Source of the DNA: Terriglobus albidus
GTDB lineage: Bacteria > Acidobacteriota > Terriglobia > Terriglobales > Acidobacteriaceae
Assembly: GCF_008000815.1 (NCBI RefSeq)
Contig: NZ_CP042806.1
Coordinates: forward strand, 3,286,001-3,350,000
Direction: 5' to 3'
DNA length: 64,000 nt
Position 1 is the stretch's first letter. The number at the start of each line of letters is the position of its first letter. The notes under the pieces are model-generated. The model was not told the origin of the DNA and made no database searches. It worked only from the letters and a program-made list of their open reading frames with translations. This document shows positions 9,401 through 17,616 of this stretch, in pieces. A program made the position numbers and the translations under genes.

Positions 9401-9611
9401 CGTTGATGGCGGTCTCCAACTGGGTGGTAACGTCGTGTTCTACCGTCTGCGCGTTGGCGCCGATGTAGACGCTGGTTACAGTCACCTGAGGAGGTGCGAG
9501 CTGCGGATAGAGCGAGATGGGCAATTGCGGAATGCAGACTGCGCCCGCAAGGATGATCAGCAGGGCGCAGACGCTCGCAAAAATAGGGCGCCGAATAAAA
9601 AATTCAACCAC
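6426..9611 (-). CDS. RND efflux permease, HAE1 (AcrB/MexB) family
   Basis: A 1061-residue inner-membrane pump, the usual length for the AcrB family. It begins with FFIRRPIFASV, the classic RND N-terminus, and has the two adjacent proton-relay aspartates in TM4 (GLVVDDAIVVIENVQRH) and the second-half motif GLVMLIGLSAKNAILIVEF. It would export drugs or other amphiphiles by proton antiport as a trimer with the adaptor encoded just upstream. The adaptor gene ends 29 bases before this start, so they form one operon. No TolC-like outer-membrane gene is beside it. Confidence 0.95.
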   Translation of the reverse strand: MVEFFIRRPIFASVCALLIILAGAVCIPQLPISLYPQLAPPQVTVTSVYIGANAQTVEHDVTTQLETAINGVEGMRYMTSSSGNDGTSSITITFQTGYDLNIAAVDVQNRVQSAQGVLPQAVKNTGVTITKANPNFVFASGFYAENNRYSQEFISNYVDLYVKDPLKRIAGVGDVVIFGARKYAMRLWIDPTKLAARNLTATDVVSALQEQNVEVAAGAVGAPPTADPNQSYQIAVRAVGRLTQPSEFEDIILKNTSAGIVRLKDVGRAEIGAETYGSTLKYSGIPGVGVGVQQLSNANALAVDKAAKAELARLSKNFPPGLKYVIAFDTTTVIGESIDEVVQTLIEAIIIVVIVIFLFLLDWRATIIPAVTIPVSLIGTFAFIKIFNFSINSLTMFGITLATGLVVDDAIVVIENVQRHLSHGKIKDPHDATSVAMSEVTSAVIATSLVLISVFIPVSFFPGTTGILYKQFSLTIAFSIAISAFNALTLSPALSAILLRGEEAKYHMLDWTRIPFLAKGYSGFAHGVDDFILWLGRQYARLIHFVLRIRWVMLFLFAGGLVATAVVYRSVPTAFVPSEDQNYFIMQVLAPQGASLAYTQNLADQAEVLLSKEPEIVGTFAVMGFGFSGNASNQGLIFAPLKPQAERKGSEHEASAVVARVAPKLMQIPGGIIAAFEPPPIQGIGSFGGFQFELQDEGRNTPADLDRVAHQMVGAGRDPKSGLTGLYTSFTANDPQITVVIDREKAKAIGVPFSEINNALGVFMGSTYVNDFDFNNRSYRVYIQADAAFRKNAKDIRQYYVRSNTGQIISLDNLVSIREDSGPQIISHYNLFRSAEILGSAAPGLSSGQGLENMQKLFEKSKIQGMTYSWSGLALEEIESSGKAIVIFGLGLLVVYLTLAAQYESWALPFIILLAVPMAVLGALGLIAARGLVDDVYVQIGLVMLIGLSAKNAILIVEFAEQLREQGRSIVDAAIEAAELRLRPILMTSFAFILGVLPLVFAEGAGKLGRHSVGTAIVGGMLLSTVLNLIFIPVLYVFMSSLLARLRKHATVRHEVPQHMV

Positions 9612-9640
9612 AGAAGTAGTCCTCGATAGGGGAGAGGCTG

Positions 9641-10729
9641 TTAGCTAAGCGGTTTAACCGGCATGCCTTCGGCCAGGAACTGCAGGCCGGAGGTGATGAC
9701 CTTGTCACCCGGTTTAAGTCCTTCGAGCACGGGATAGGTGTTGCCAATGGCGTCGCCCACTTTGACCGCGACCTGATGTGCGATATACCCGTTGCCCTGG
9801 GGCGCGGCGATCGTTACAAATGGCTGACCGTTGATGCGGGTGATTGCGAGCACGGGAACGGTAGGCTTGGGGGTGACATCCCAGGTCACACGAGCCTTGA
9901 CGATCTGCAGATTGCGTACCGGAGCCGAGCTGGGAACCGGCGCCTTGGCCAGAACGCTCTGCATCCCGTTCTCCACCTGGGGAGAGAGGAAGTAGATGTT
10001 CGACTTTACGAGCGGCTTGCCTGTGTCATCCAGAATCTCAACCGGCAGGCCATTCCGCACTTGTGCGCCGCGTTCCGTCGGGATATAGATGTAGGCCTCA
10101 AGCTGCGAGTTCTCATCGATTGTGGTGAGGAGTGTCGTTGCCGAGACGTAGTCGCCCTGGTGAACAGGGATATCACCCACGATGCCGTCGAACGGAGCCC
10201 GGATCTGGTAGTACGCCAACTGCTGGCGCTGGGCCGAAGTGCTCTCCTGAGAGGCCTTGTAGTCACCTTCGGAGTTCTGGAAGTTCTGCAGGGCGATCTC
10301 GTAGGCCTGCTTGGAGACGACGCCGGCCTCGAAGAGACCCTTCTGCCGGTCCAGCTCCGCCTTGTTGTATTGCAGGACTGCCTTCTTCTGGTTCTCTGTT
10401 CCCGCGGTGGAGGCGACCGTGGCCTGCTGCTTCAGCGGATCGATGGTCATCAGCAACTGGCCGGCACGCACGTGATCGCCGCTCTTCACCAGAATGCGGG
10501 TCAGGTTGCCGTCCACCTGCGGCTGCAGAGTGGCGGAGCGCCGGCTCTTGATCGTGGACACATAGGTATCGCCATTGGGGACAGGGTCCAGCGATACCGC
10601 CGCCACCTGGACCGGCATGACCTGCATCTGCTGGGCTTGCTGCTGCGCCGGAGCGCTCTGGCGGCACCCTGTCGTGGCGATGGTGGCAATGGAGACGAGT
10701 GTTGCGGCTACTGCAAGGGGGATGCGCAT
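9641..10729 (-). CDS. RND efflux periplasmic adaptor (AcrA/MexA family lipoprotein)
   Basis: A 362-residue membrane fusion protein. The N-terminus is a lipoprotein signal (ATIATTGC, lipid-modified Cys near residue 22). The order is typical: biotinyl-lipoyl half motifs (SRRSATLQPQVDGNLTRILV and YYQIRAPFDGIVGDIPV) flank an alpha-helical hairpin, then a beta-barrel domain, ending in SGLQFLAEGMPVKPL. It bridges the permease downstream to an outer-membrane channel. An AGAGGAA site precedes the ATG. As first gene of the pair it sets operon expression; no local repressor gene of the TetR type was found. Confidence 0.93.
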   Translation of the reverse strand: MRIPLAVAATLVSIATIATTGCRQSAPAQQQAQQMQVMPVQVAAVSLDPVPNGDTYVSTIKSRRSATLQPQVDGNLTRILVKSGDHVRAGQLLMTIDPLKQQATVASTAGTENQKKAVLQYNKAELDRQKGLFEAGVVSKQAYEIALQNFQNSEGDYKASQESTSAQRQQLAYYQIRAPFDGIVGDIPVHQGDYVSATTLLTTIDENSQLEAYIYIPTERGAQVRNGLPVEILDDTGKPLVKSNIYFLSPQVENGMQSVLAKAPVPSSAPVRNLQIVKARVTWDVTPKPTVPVLAITRINGQPFVTIAAPQGNGYIAHQVAVKVGDAIGNTYPVLEGLKPGDKVITSGLQFLAEGMPVKPLS

Positions 10730-11019
10730 ACAAGGCTTCCTCTAAACGAACCTGAAAATCTCTGGAACATCCAATTGGATGTGCGGTTTGCGTCGCGGAT
10801 GCACGAAGAAAAGAAGAAAGTGCAGGCGATTATTTCGATCTAGAAGCGTCCTCCATTCTAGTCTCTATCTCCTTCTGTCCAAAGGGGAGTCGCCGGAATC
10901 AGAGCCCTGCCGAAGGGTGGTATCGTGATGAATGAAATACCCCAGAAAGTAAAACGGGATGGGGTGGTCTATCTGGGACAAAATGGGCCATTCAGATTTC
11001 CCTGGAGTGACGGCATTCG
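10730..11019. promoter_or_regulatory. divergent promoter region of RND operon and cellulose synthase
   Basis: A 290-base gap between two divergently transcribed units. It must carry both promoters. No clear operator palindrome or riboswitch-like fold was recognised. Confidence 0.45.
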
Positions 11020-14000
11020 ATGCGAGTAGTCCGCTGGCTGATCGTCCTTGTGGTCCTGTTTTTGGCGTTCCAGTTCATCAGTCTGTACCTGAGCTGGCAA
11101 AAGCAGGCCATTCTCGGCGCCGTACTGGTGGTTACGGCCATCGTCATGAACCGTATTTCCACATCCAAGGTGGTGACCATCAGCCTGATGCTGCTTTCGG
11201 TCGTCATTACCAGCCGGTATGGCTGGTGGCGTATCGGGCAATTGATCGACTATTTCTCGGACGAGGCCAATAACCCCTACAAGATCGATTCAGTGCTGAT
11301 GCTGATCCTGCTGTCGGCAGAGATCTACACCATCCTGATCATGGTGCTGGGCTATATGCAGACGGTATGGCCTCTCCAGCGTCGTCCCGTGCCCCTGCCG
11401 GCGGATGAAGAACTCTGGCCGCACATCGATCTGCTGATTCCCACCTACAATGAACCCCTCTCTCTGGTCCGCTATACCGCCCTGGCGGCCTTGAACATCG
11501 ACTATCCGCCGGAAAAGCTGCATGTCTACGTTCTCGATGACGGTGTCCGGGACGAGTACCGGTTGTTCTGCGAAGAGGCGGGAATCGGGTACAAGGTTCG
11601 GGAAAAACATACCCATGCCAAGGCCGGCAACATCAACACGGCGCTCGAGACGATGGACTCGCCACTGGTGACCATCTTCGACTGCGACCACGTACCCACC
11701 CGCAGCTTCCTGCAGATGACGGTCGGCTGGTTCCTTCAGGACGAAAAGCTGGCCATGTTGCAGACTCCGCACCACTTCTACTCGTCTGATCCGTTTGAAC
11801 GCAACCTGCGCCAATATCACTCCATTCCGAACGAGGGCGAGCTGTTCTACGGCATTATTCAGGACGGCAACGATCTGTGGAATGCGACGTTTTTCTGCGG
11901 GTCATGCGCTGTCATTCGCCGCAGCGCCCTGGATGAGGTTGGCGGCATTGCGACCGAAACGGTGACTGAGGATGCCCACACCTCGCTTCGGCTTCAGAAG
12001 CTGGGATACAACACGGCGTATATCAACATTGCGATGGCTGCCGGATTGGCGACCGAGACACTGGCAGCACATGTGGGACAGCGAATCCGCTGGGCACGCG
12101 GCATGATCCAGATCCTGCGTACCGATAACCCGCTGCTGGCGCGTGGGATGAAGATGACCCAGCGCCTGTGCTACTTCAATGCCATGGCGCACTTTATGTA
12201 TGCGGTTCCGCGCCTGGTATTCCTATGCGCCCCACTGGTCTATATGCTCTTCAGCCGGACGATCATTCCCGGCTACTGGGTCGCCATTCTTGCATATGCT
12301 CTGCCGCACCTCATCATTTCCAGCATGACCAACTCGCGCGTGCAGGGGACACACCGGCACTCCTTCTGGAATGAGATCTATGAGACGGTGCTGGCGCCTT
12401 ACATCCTGATGCCGACCACGCTGGCGTTGCTGAATCCCAAGCTCGGCAAGTTCAATGTGACCGATAAGGGCAGCACGTTGATGGAGACGCGGTTTGACCG
12501 TTCCATCGCCGCGCCAACAACATGGCTGCTGCTTTTCAATCTTCTTGGATTGTTCATGGCGCCTTATCGCTATTTCAGGACTGACCCGGGACATCCGGGT
12601 ACGGTGCTGAGTAATACGGCCTGGATCGTGTTCAACATCATCATCCTGGGAGTTGCCGCGGCGTGCGCGCACGAGCAGAAGCAGCGCCGGAAAGCGGTTC
12701 GCATCGAAGCGCGGATTGGCATACGGGCGCGCTTGGCCGATGGACGTGAGGTGTCCGGATCGACCTTCGATATCTCGGTCGGTGGGGCCTCAATCGTGCT
12801 GGATGAGAATGTGCACCTGGAGAAGGGAGACATCCTTGAGATGTCCTTCCCCATGCAGACGAAGTCTCGTACGGTAAAGGCCAAAGTGCTGGCGATCCTC
12901 TCTGGGGAAATCCGCATCGCGTTCTACCACCCGACCGTGGTTGAGCAGGAAACCCTGGCGCGCGTGCTGTACTCCCGAGCTGATTCCTGGGTGAGCATCG
13001 AACGCGAAGTTGAGGTGGATCGCCCGCTCGTCAGCTTCGCGCGAGTGGCCAGGCTGTCGCTTACCGGGCTGTATCAGGTGACGCGCGGTCTGTTTGCTTC
13101 GAAGAGTGTGATCTTCTTCGCTCTTCTGCTGCTTGGCGGAATGGGGCATGCCCAGACAACGCCACAGCAATTCGCGCCGCCGCAGGTTCAGTTGCCTCCG
13201 CAGACCTTCCACCCACCGGCCGTTGGAAATGGGCCGGCTCCAGCGCCCGGTCCTGCGAAGAAAGCTGTAGCCCCTAAACGTCAGCCGGTGCCCGCAGCTC
13301 CAGCCCCTAAGCCGGAGCCGGTTAAGCAGACTGCGGTTCAGCCATCGACACCGGCTCCTTCAGCAAGTCCCGTCGCTCCTTTACCAGCAGCGCCGGCACA
13401 GGCGCCGGCTGTAGCTCAGAGCGTGCCGGAGACCGCATCGGCTGCAGGTACCGCAAAGCCGATCCGGATCACGCTGAAAGACATGGGAATGGACAGCGGC
13501 ATCGAACTCCGCGGACCGCACAGCTACTACCCCGTGGGGTTTTCGCTACCGTATACCTTCGTCTCCCGCCATGCCGTTCTGAAGGTCAGCTATAAGCTGG
13601 CTCCGGGTGTCACGCCTCACCCGGGCATGTTGCGGGTCTCTCTCAATAACAGCAATGTCGGTGAGATTCCGGTTGTAAACACCAGTGGTTTTGCCTATGC
13701 CGAGACCGACCTTCCGACCGATACGCTCATCCGCAGCAATGGTCTGACGTTCGAGTTCACCAGCAACGGCATCTTTCAGACAGAGGACCAGGCGAAGGCG
13801 CAGGCGCAGGGATGGATCGGCGCCACCTCGACGGTTGAGATCACCGGCGACAGCCTTCCATTCCGCAACGATATCGGTTTGCTGCCGATGCCTTTTCTCG
13901 ATCGGGATCTGCAAACAACCACCACGATCCCGTTTGTCTTTCTCTCGCAGCCTGGTCTGAAGACGTTGCAGGCTGCCGGTGTGGTTGCGTCGTGGTTCGG

Positions 14001-15558
14001 CACGCAAGTAGGTCCGAAGCCCATTCGTTACACAGCATCTCTAGAGCAGTTCAGTGAAGGAAATGTCGTTGTCTTCGCCGACAGCGCGGCGAAGCTTCCG
14101 GAGAGCTTGAGACCCGCGCAGCCGGAGCCAGGCCCCTATGTTGCGGTGCGGAGAAATCCTTACGATGCAAACGGAACCGTGCTGATCGTTGCCGGGAATG
14201 ATCAGGACCAACTGTTGGCCGCGGCGCGTGGGTTGGCGCAGAGAAAAGGTGCTCCCACAGCCAGGATGACGGAGCCGTCGCAGCCCGAAGGAGACACGCT
14301 GCGCGTCAACGATACGTCGTTGCCCTCACAGCGTGACATTGACGATGCACCTCGCTGGATGCCGACGAATCGCCTGGTAAGTCTGGCCGATTATTCGAGC
14401 AAAGACCTGCTCAAGACGGATGGATCGCATCCGGTGCCGATCTACTTCCATGTGCCACCGGACCTCTTTTATGGGGAGGTGCAGAACCTTCGCATGCTGG
14501 TGAGCTACCGCTATAACGCGGCCACCATCCGGCCTGGTTCGGCTTTGCGGACCTATGTGAACGGAACGCTGGTCAATGAGGCTCCGCTGGCGGTGGGAAC
14601 TGGGACGGTCGATCGTCAGCGGCAGATCGTCGTGCCCGTGGCTGCAATGCGTCCGTTCGGTAATACGCTACAGTTCAGTTTCGATTTCATCCCAACCAAG
14701 GTGGGCGCTGCGACCGAGGGAGAGATCCTGAGCAACTCGGCGCTGGACATCCGGAACCTGCCGCACTATGCGGGACTGCCTGATCTGGAACTCTTTGCCA
14801 ATGCTGCGTTCCCATTCACGCGCCGGGCCGATCTCTCGGAGACGACGGTGATCATGCCGGCGAACCCCACCGCGAATGAGATCTCTCTGTATCTGCATCT
14901 GATGAGCCACAGCGGCTCTCAGACCGGATATCCGGTGTTACGCGTTGAGGTCGCCGGACCGGATGCTGTCCTCGGTAAAGACCGTGACTACGTGATCCTG
15001 GGCAGCGTGCAGAGCCAGCCGGTCTTCAGCTCATTGGATACATCGCTGCCGGTAACCTTCGCCGGAGATGCCATCCAGGTGAAGCAGGGACAAGGAGCGC
15101 TGGCTCGGTTGAAGGATCTGTGGCAGCGGATTGCGGGCCGTTTCGTCACGCGCGAGCTTCCTTCCAATGACGGAGGCCGCATCGATGCCATGATCGAAGG
15201 AATCGAATCGCCGGCATCACCCGGGCGTACTCTTGTCCTCATCGCGTTGCGTGACGACGGTGCGGCCAAGCTCTTTGAAGATGTCTTTGTGGACCGCTCC
15301 CAGGCGAGCGATATCGGCAGCTCGGTTAGTCTCCTGCGTAATGGAAAGTTCCAGTCGTATGGCACGAACGACCGTGTCTACTATGTAGGGAATCAGTCAC
15401 CGTACCGATTGATGCGCATCTGGATGGCACAGTACTTCATCACGCTTGTGATCGCGATGGTGGTCTTCAGCCTGATGCTGGGTGTCTGGATCCGTCAGTA
15501 TCTGGCAGAGCGGGCTCATGCCCGCCTTGCGGTTGGCTATGAATCGGTGAACAGTTAA
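11020..15558 (+). CDS. bcsAB: cellulose synthase, fused catalytic (BcsA) and regulatory (BcsB) subunits
   Basis: One 1512-residue frame carries both halves. The BcsA half shows the GT2 motifs DDG (about residue 172), FDCDH (221), FFCGS, TED (316) and QRIRWARG (353). It also has the gating-loop FNVT (about 477) and a PilZ domain with RKAVR and DISVGG (about 556-588), so c-di-GMP activation is expected. A hydrophobic segment near 700 (IFFALLLLGGMGHAQ) resembles the former BcsB signal peptide and would carry the chain into the periplasm. A Pro/Ala-rich linker (about 710-815) leads to the BcsB domain, and a C-terminal helix (about 1470-1492) anchors it. The fusion recalls AcsAB of acetic acid bacteria. 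No bcsC, bcsZ or bcsD is adjacent. Confidence 0.93.
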   Translation: MRVVRWLIVLVVLFLAFQFISLYLSWQKQAILGAVLVVTAIVMNRISTSKVVTISLMLLSVVITSRYGWWRIGQLIDYFSDEANNPYKIDSVLMLILLSAEIYTILIMVLGYMQTVWPLQRRPVPLPADEELWPHIDLLIPTYNEPLSLVRYTALAALNIDYPPEKLHVYVLDDGVRDEYRLFCEEAGIGYKVREKHTHAKAGNINTALETMDSPLVTIFDCDHVPTRSFLQMTVGWFLQDEKLAMLQTPHHFYSSDPFERNLRQYHSIPNEGELFYGIIQDGNDLWNATFFCGSCAVIRRSALDEVGGIATETVTEDAHTSLRLQKLGYNTAYINIAMAAGLATETLAAHVGQRIRWARGMIQILRTDNPLLARGMKMTQRLCYFNAMAHFMYAVPRLVFLCAPLVYMLFSRTIIPGYWVAILAYALPHLIISSMTNSRVQGTHRHSFWNEIYETVLAPYILMPTTLALLNPKLGKFNVTDKGSTLMETRFDRSIAAPTTWLLLFNLLGLFMAPYRYFRTDPGHPGTVLSNTAWIVFNIIILGVAAACAHEQKQRRKAVRIEARIGIRARLADGREVSGSTFDISVGGASIVLDENVHLEKGDILEMSFPMQTKSRTVKAKVLAILSGEIRIAFYHPTVVEQETLARVLYSRADSWVSIEREVEVDRPLVSFARVARLSLTGLYQVTRGLFASKSVIFFALLLLGGMGHAQTTPQQFAPPQVQLPPQTFHPPAVGNGPAPAPGPAKKAVAPKRQPVPAAPAPKPEPVKQTAVQPSTPAPSASPVAPLPAAPAQAPAVAQSVPETASAAGTAKPIRITLKDMGMDSGIELRGPHSYYPVGFSLPYTFVSRHAVLKVSYKLAPGVTPHPGMLRVSLNNSNVGEIPVVNTSGFAYAETDLPTDTLIRSNGLTFEFTSNGIFQTEDQAKAQAQGWIGATSTVEITGDSLPFRNDIGLLPMPFLDRDLQTTTTIPFVFLSQPGLKTLQAAGVVASWFGTQVGPKPIRYTASLEQFSEGNVVVFADSAAKLPESLRPAQPEPGPYVAVRRNPYDANGTVLIVAGNDQDQLLAAARGLAQRKGAPTARMTEPSQPEGDTLRVNDTSLPSQRDIDDAPRWMPTNRLVSLADYSSKDLLKTDGSHPVPIYFHVPPDLFYGEVQNLRMLVSYRYNAATIRPGSALRTYVNGTLVNEAPLAVGTGTVDRQRQIVVPVAAMRPFGNTLQFSFDFIPTKVGAATEGEILSNSALDIRNLPHYAGLPDLELFANAAFPFTRRADLSETTVIMPANPTANEISLYLHLMSHSGSQTGYPVLRVEVAGPDAVLGKDRDYVILGSVQSQPVFSSLDTSLPVTFAGDAIQVKQGQGALARLKDLWQRIAGRFVTRELPSNDGGRIDAMIEGIESPASPGRTLVLIALRDDGAAKLFEDVFVDRSQASDIGSSVSLLRNGKFQSYGTNDRVYYVGNQSPYRLMRIWMAQYFITLVIAMVVFSLMLGVWIRQYLAERAHARLAVGYESVNS

Positions 15559-15644
15559 GAGCATTTCCCTGTAGATGTTATGTAGGGCTTCCCGATCTAT
15601 GGGCGTTTTCCGCAATGAAAACGCCGCAACAGGGAAAATACTCT
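15559..15644. terminator. nested hairpin between convergent genes
   Basis: An inner 9-bp stem (GGCGTTTTC at 15602-15610 and GAAAACGCC at 15617-15625) sits inside an imperfect outer pairing of AGAGCATTTCCCTGT (from 15558) with ACAGGGAAAATACTCT. Its position between the bcsAB and EamA stops suggests a bidirectional terminator. Confidence 0.6.
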
Positions 15645-16602
15645 AATTCTTTACCGCTTCGCAGGCTGTTGCCGGTGTAGCGGCTGGTCTGGATTCTGGT
15701 CTAGGTTCTGGTCCGGGCTCGATTTTTTGGGAAGGCCTGCGCATGCTGCTGTTCATCAGAATGAGGCCAGCGATCACCACCAGCACTCCTACATAGGCAA
15801 GGGGCGCAACCTGTTCATGCGCCACAAGCCCCCAGAAGATGCCCCAGATCGGCAAGAGGTAGGTCACGGCGACCACGTGTGTGGCGGGAATGTGGGCCAG
15901 CAGGTTGAAGTACAGGAAGTAGGCAACGCCGCTCCCAGCAAAGCCAAGAACCAGGATGGCGAGGACAGGCGGTAGCGTGATGTGGGCTGGATGCCGCGTA
16001 AGGGCGGCTACTGGAGCCAGCATCGTTGCTGCCAGCGAGAGCTGGGCGGTTGCCAGGCCGATGGGATCGAGCCCTTGCAGTTTGGCTTTCGCGATAAGAG
16101 TAGCGGTCGCGTAACCGAGCGTCGCCAGCACAATTACGGTGATTCCCAGGGTCAGATTGCCTTGCCCCGGAGCTGGGTCGGAGGTGCGGCTGTAAACCAC
16201 CAGGGCCACGCCGCCGAAGCCGATCAAGACTCCGAGTATCGTTGCCAGTCCCATCTTCGTGCGGTGGACGGCCATGCCTAAGAGCATGGTCCAGATCGGG
16301 AGAGTCGCATTCAGGACGGCAGCCGTATTGCTGGGCACAGTCTGCTCTCCCCAGGCAAAGAAGCTGAAGGGAATGGCGTTATTGAACAGAGCCACGGCGA
16401 GGAGCCAGGGCAGCATCTTCCGTGGAGGGAGCCGGTTTCCCCTGAGTTTCAGCAGGACAAGCAGCAGGACTGCACCTGAGCCGGAACGGAGCATTCCTAC
16501 CCAGACAGGAGGGAAGGTGGTCGCCGCAATCCGGATCATGAGGAACGAGATACCCCATACTGCCGAGAGCAGGAAGATCTGCGCAATGTGCCGTGGCTTC
16601 AT
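15643..16602 (-). CDS. EamA/DMT-family transporter
   Basis: A 319-residue inner-membrane protein with two EamA repeats and about ten hydrophobic segments; it starts IAQIFLLSAVWGISFLMIR, typical of the family, and ends with a short charged tail rich in Pro and Glu. DMT exporters of this type move amino acids or small metabolites outward; the substrate is not predictable here. It is divergent from a LysR gene with 86 bases between the starts, an arrangement in which the regulator often controls the transporter. Confidence 0.9.
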   Translation of the reverse strand: MKPRHIAQIFLLSAVWGISFLMIRIAATTFPPVWVGMLRSGSGAVLLLVLLKLRGNRLPPRKMLPWLLAVALFNNAIPFSFFAWGEQTVPSNTAAVLNATLPIWTMLLGMAVHRTKMGLATILGVLIGFGGVALVVYSRTSDPAPGQGNLTLGITVIVLATLGYATATLIAKAKLQGLDPIGLATAQLSLAATMLAPVAALTRHPAHITLPPVLAILVLGFAGSGVAYFLYFNLLAHIPATHVVAVTYLLPIWGIFWGLVAHEQVAPLAYVGVLVVIAGLILMNSSMRRPSQKIEPGPEPRPESRPAATPATACEAVKN

Positions 16603-16688
16603 GGAGATAACTTTCGCAGGTTGCGATGAATCGCGTCCAGCGAATTGATATGATGACTTGCATCGGAATTCCTGATGGGAGTGAAGCT

Positions 16689-17579
16689 GTGCTCGACCTC
16701 AAACAGGTACGGACCTTTGCGGAAGTTGCGCGCGAAAAGAGCTTTACCCGCGCCGCCAGTCAGTTACATTACGCCCAGTCCAGTGTGACCGCGCAGGTGC
16801 ATGCGCTTGAAAGCGAACTTGGATTGCCGTTGTTCAACAGGCTTGGCCGGCAGGTGGAACTGACGGCGGCAGGTACACAGTTCCTCGCTTATGCGACCCG
16901 TCTGCTGGTGCTCGCGGAAGAAGCGCGTACCTCCGTGCAGAAGAGCGGTCAGGTGGTTGGCCCTCTGGTGATTACCGCATCGGAGAGTCTGTTGACCTAC
17001 CGTCTGCCGGATCTGTTGCGCAGTTTCCAGTGCACCTACCCTGGCGTACAACTCACGCTGCACACCAGTACGCAGTGCGCTTCGGTCAGCCCGCTAGAGC
17101 CGGGCATCGACATCGCTATCACCATCGACGAGCCGATCGAGGTCCCACAACTTCTGGTGAAGCGCGTCCGCCGGGAGCCGATGCTGGCTCTCGTTGCCAA
17201 GGAGCATGCGCTTGCCGGCCAGAAGAAAGTTACGGCTGCGGAGATTGCCGAGCAGCAGATACTGCTCACGGAGCGCAGCTGCAGTTATCGCGCATTATTC
17301 GAACGCACGCTGGCGCAGTGCGGAGGCCGTGTCAGCAAATGTCTGGAGTTCGCAAGTGTCGAGGCTCTGAAGCAGTGCGCGCTCGCACGTATGGGGGTCG
17401 CAGTGCTACCGGAGGTCGTGGTCGCGGATGAACTGGAGAAGGGAAACCTGGTTGCATTGCCGTGGCCGGAGAAGCGGCTCGCGGTCTATACCCAGGTCGT
17501 TCGCCATCGGGACAAGTGGTTTTCGCCGGTGATGCAGGCCTTCTGGTCTATGGCGTTGGAGATGTTAGCGGAACGATGA
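16689..17579 (+). CDS. LysR-family transcriptional regulator
   Basis: A 296-residue regulator. The N-terminal winged HTH reads LDLKQVRTFAEVAREKSFTR and continues through AASQLHYAQSSVTAQVHALE; the substrate-binding domain follows from about residue 90. A GTG start at 16689 is preferred because it follows GGGAG by seven bases and matches the usual LysR N-terminus; the same frame is open from an ATG at 16626. It is divergent from the EamA transporter, its probable target. The effector is unknown. Confidence 0.9.
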   Translation: MLDLKQVRTFAEVAREKSFTRAASQLHYAQSSVTAQVHALESELGLPLFNRLGRQVELTAAGTQFLAYATRLLVLAEEARTSVQKSGQVVGPLVITASESLLTYRLPDLLRSFQCTYPGVQLTLHTSTQCASVSPLEPGIDIAITIDEPIEVPQLLVKRVRREPMLALVAKEHALAGQKKVTAAEIAEQQILLTERSCSYRALFERTLAQCGGRVSKCLEFASVEALKQCALARMGVAVLPEVVVADELEKGNLVALPWPEKRLAVYTQVVRHRDKWFSPVMQAFWSMALEMLAER

Positions 17580-17602
17580 AGTTTTGCAGCTTCACCGTTC
17601 CG
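17569..17602. terminator. hairpin between convergent LysR and GH38 genes
   Basis: A 12-bp stem with one mismatch (CGGAACG-A-TGAAG pairing with CTTCA-C-CGTTCCG, 8-base loop) overlaps the LysR stop codon. There is no U tract on either side, so termination is plausible but not certain. Confidence 0.5.
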
Positions 17603-17616
17603 TGATTGAGTGGAGA

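Noticed and set aside
9776-10843. 355-codon open frame on the plus strand
   Set aside because: Antisense to the RND adaptor gene; no ribosome site or known motif.
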